Shown here piece by piece: positions 15,645-15,786 of a stretch of DNA of 15,786 bases. The stretch is from Acidimicrobiales bacterium. Lineage in GTDB: Bacteria > Actinomycetota > Acidimicrobiia > Acidimicrobiales > RAAP-2. The translations under genes and the position numbers were made by a program. The notes beneath the pieces are model-generated. The model was not told where the DNA came from, did no database searches, and saw nothing but the letters and a program-made list of their open reading frames with translations. The stretch spans positions 1 through 15,786 of the forward strand of contig JADGOF010000014.1 of NCBI GenBank assembly GCA_017883105.1. The letters run 5' to 3'. Numbering within the stretch: position 1 is the first letter of the stretch; each line of letters begins with the position of its first letter.

Positions 15645-15650
15645 TACCAT
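15645..15650 (+). promoter_or_regulatory. Candidate -10 box for a leaderless uvrB transcript
   Basis: GTACCAT carries TACCAT ending 7 nt before the GTG at 15658. There is no Shine-Dalgarno in the 39-bp gap, so uvrB may have its own leaderless promoter within the coaE-uvrB gap. The hexamer and spacing closely match the site at 2340-2345. Confidence 0.45.
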
Positions 15651-15657
15651 CACGGGC

Positions 15658-15786
15658 GTGCCCACCTTCGAGGTCGTCTCGCCGTTCCGTCCCGCCGGGG
15701 ACCAGCCCCAGGCCATTGCCGGACTGGTCGAGGGGATCCAACGCGGGGACCGCTACCAGACCCTGTTGGGCATCACCGGTTCGGGG
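15658..15786 (+). CDS. uvrB: Excinuclease ABC subunit UvrB (partial, N-terminus only)
   Basis: The 43 codons visible before the window ends start at GTG 15658 and read VPTFEVVSPFRPAGDQPQAI, then LVEGIQRGDRYQTLLG and ITGSG. This is the invariant UvrB N-terminus running into the Walker A motif, which is cut just before its lysine and threonine. UvrB is the damage-verification helicase of nucleotide excision repair, loaded onto DNA by UvrA and recruiting UvrC. The identification is secure despite the short fragment, because the SPFxPAGDQP and QTLLGITGSG blocks are diagnostic. The gene probably continues for about 650 more codons beyond the edge. Confidence 0.95.
   Translation, partial: MPTFEVVSPFRPAGDQPQAIAGLVEGIQRGDRYQTLLGITGSG

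Overview
This GC-rich window reads as chromosomal DNA of a high-GC actinobacterium, probably of the Acidimicrobiia type; that placement is inference. The support is an AftD-like arabinofuranosyltransferase, the actinobacterial coaE-uvrB pair, TAnnnT-type -10 boxes sitting directly before start codons, and frequent GTG starts. I see no tRNA, rRNA, CRISPR array, insertion sequence or phage gene.

Layout. (1) Positions 1-2170, minus strand: the 3' end of an ABC uptake operon, with a Tat-exported lipoprotein of solute-binding family 5 followed by a DppB-type permease cut by the window edge. (2) 2171-2351: a divergent promoter region. (3) 2352-14959, plus strand: six genes that look like a surface-glycan locus. 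They are a GT39/PMT-like membrane glycosyltransferase, a large FAD oxidoreductase resembling UDP-galactopyranose mutase, a Wzx/MOP-type lipid-linked glycan flippase, a GT4 glycosyltransferase, a roughly 1500-residue AftD-like arabinofuranosyltransferase with two discoidin-like modules, and a SAM-dependent methyltransferase. (4) 14977-15786: housekeeping genes, coaE complete and uvrB cut after its first 43 codons.

How it may work together (inference). The cytoplasmic GT4 and methyltransferase would build or decorate a lipid-linked glycan. The FAD enzyme may provide or modify a sugar precursor, and the flippase would move the intermediate across the membrane. The two GT-C enzymes (GT39-like and AftD-like) would then use polyprenyl-phosphate sugars on the outer face. 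Each member has family precedent. The combination beside coaE-uvrB, in a probable non-mycolate lineage, is the most interesting content of the window. All six glycan-locus proteins also carry low-complexity N-terminal extensions that the neighbouring coaE lacks.

The larger gaps (2171-2351, 4089-4420, 9133-9472, 13994-14101) hold no convincing genes. They do hold hairpins, short repeats and promoter-like motifs, which are listed separately with modest confidence.
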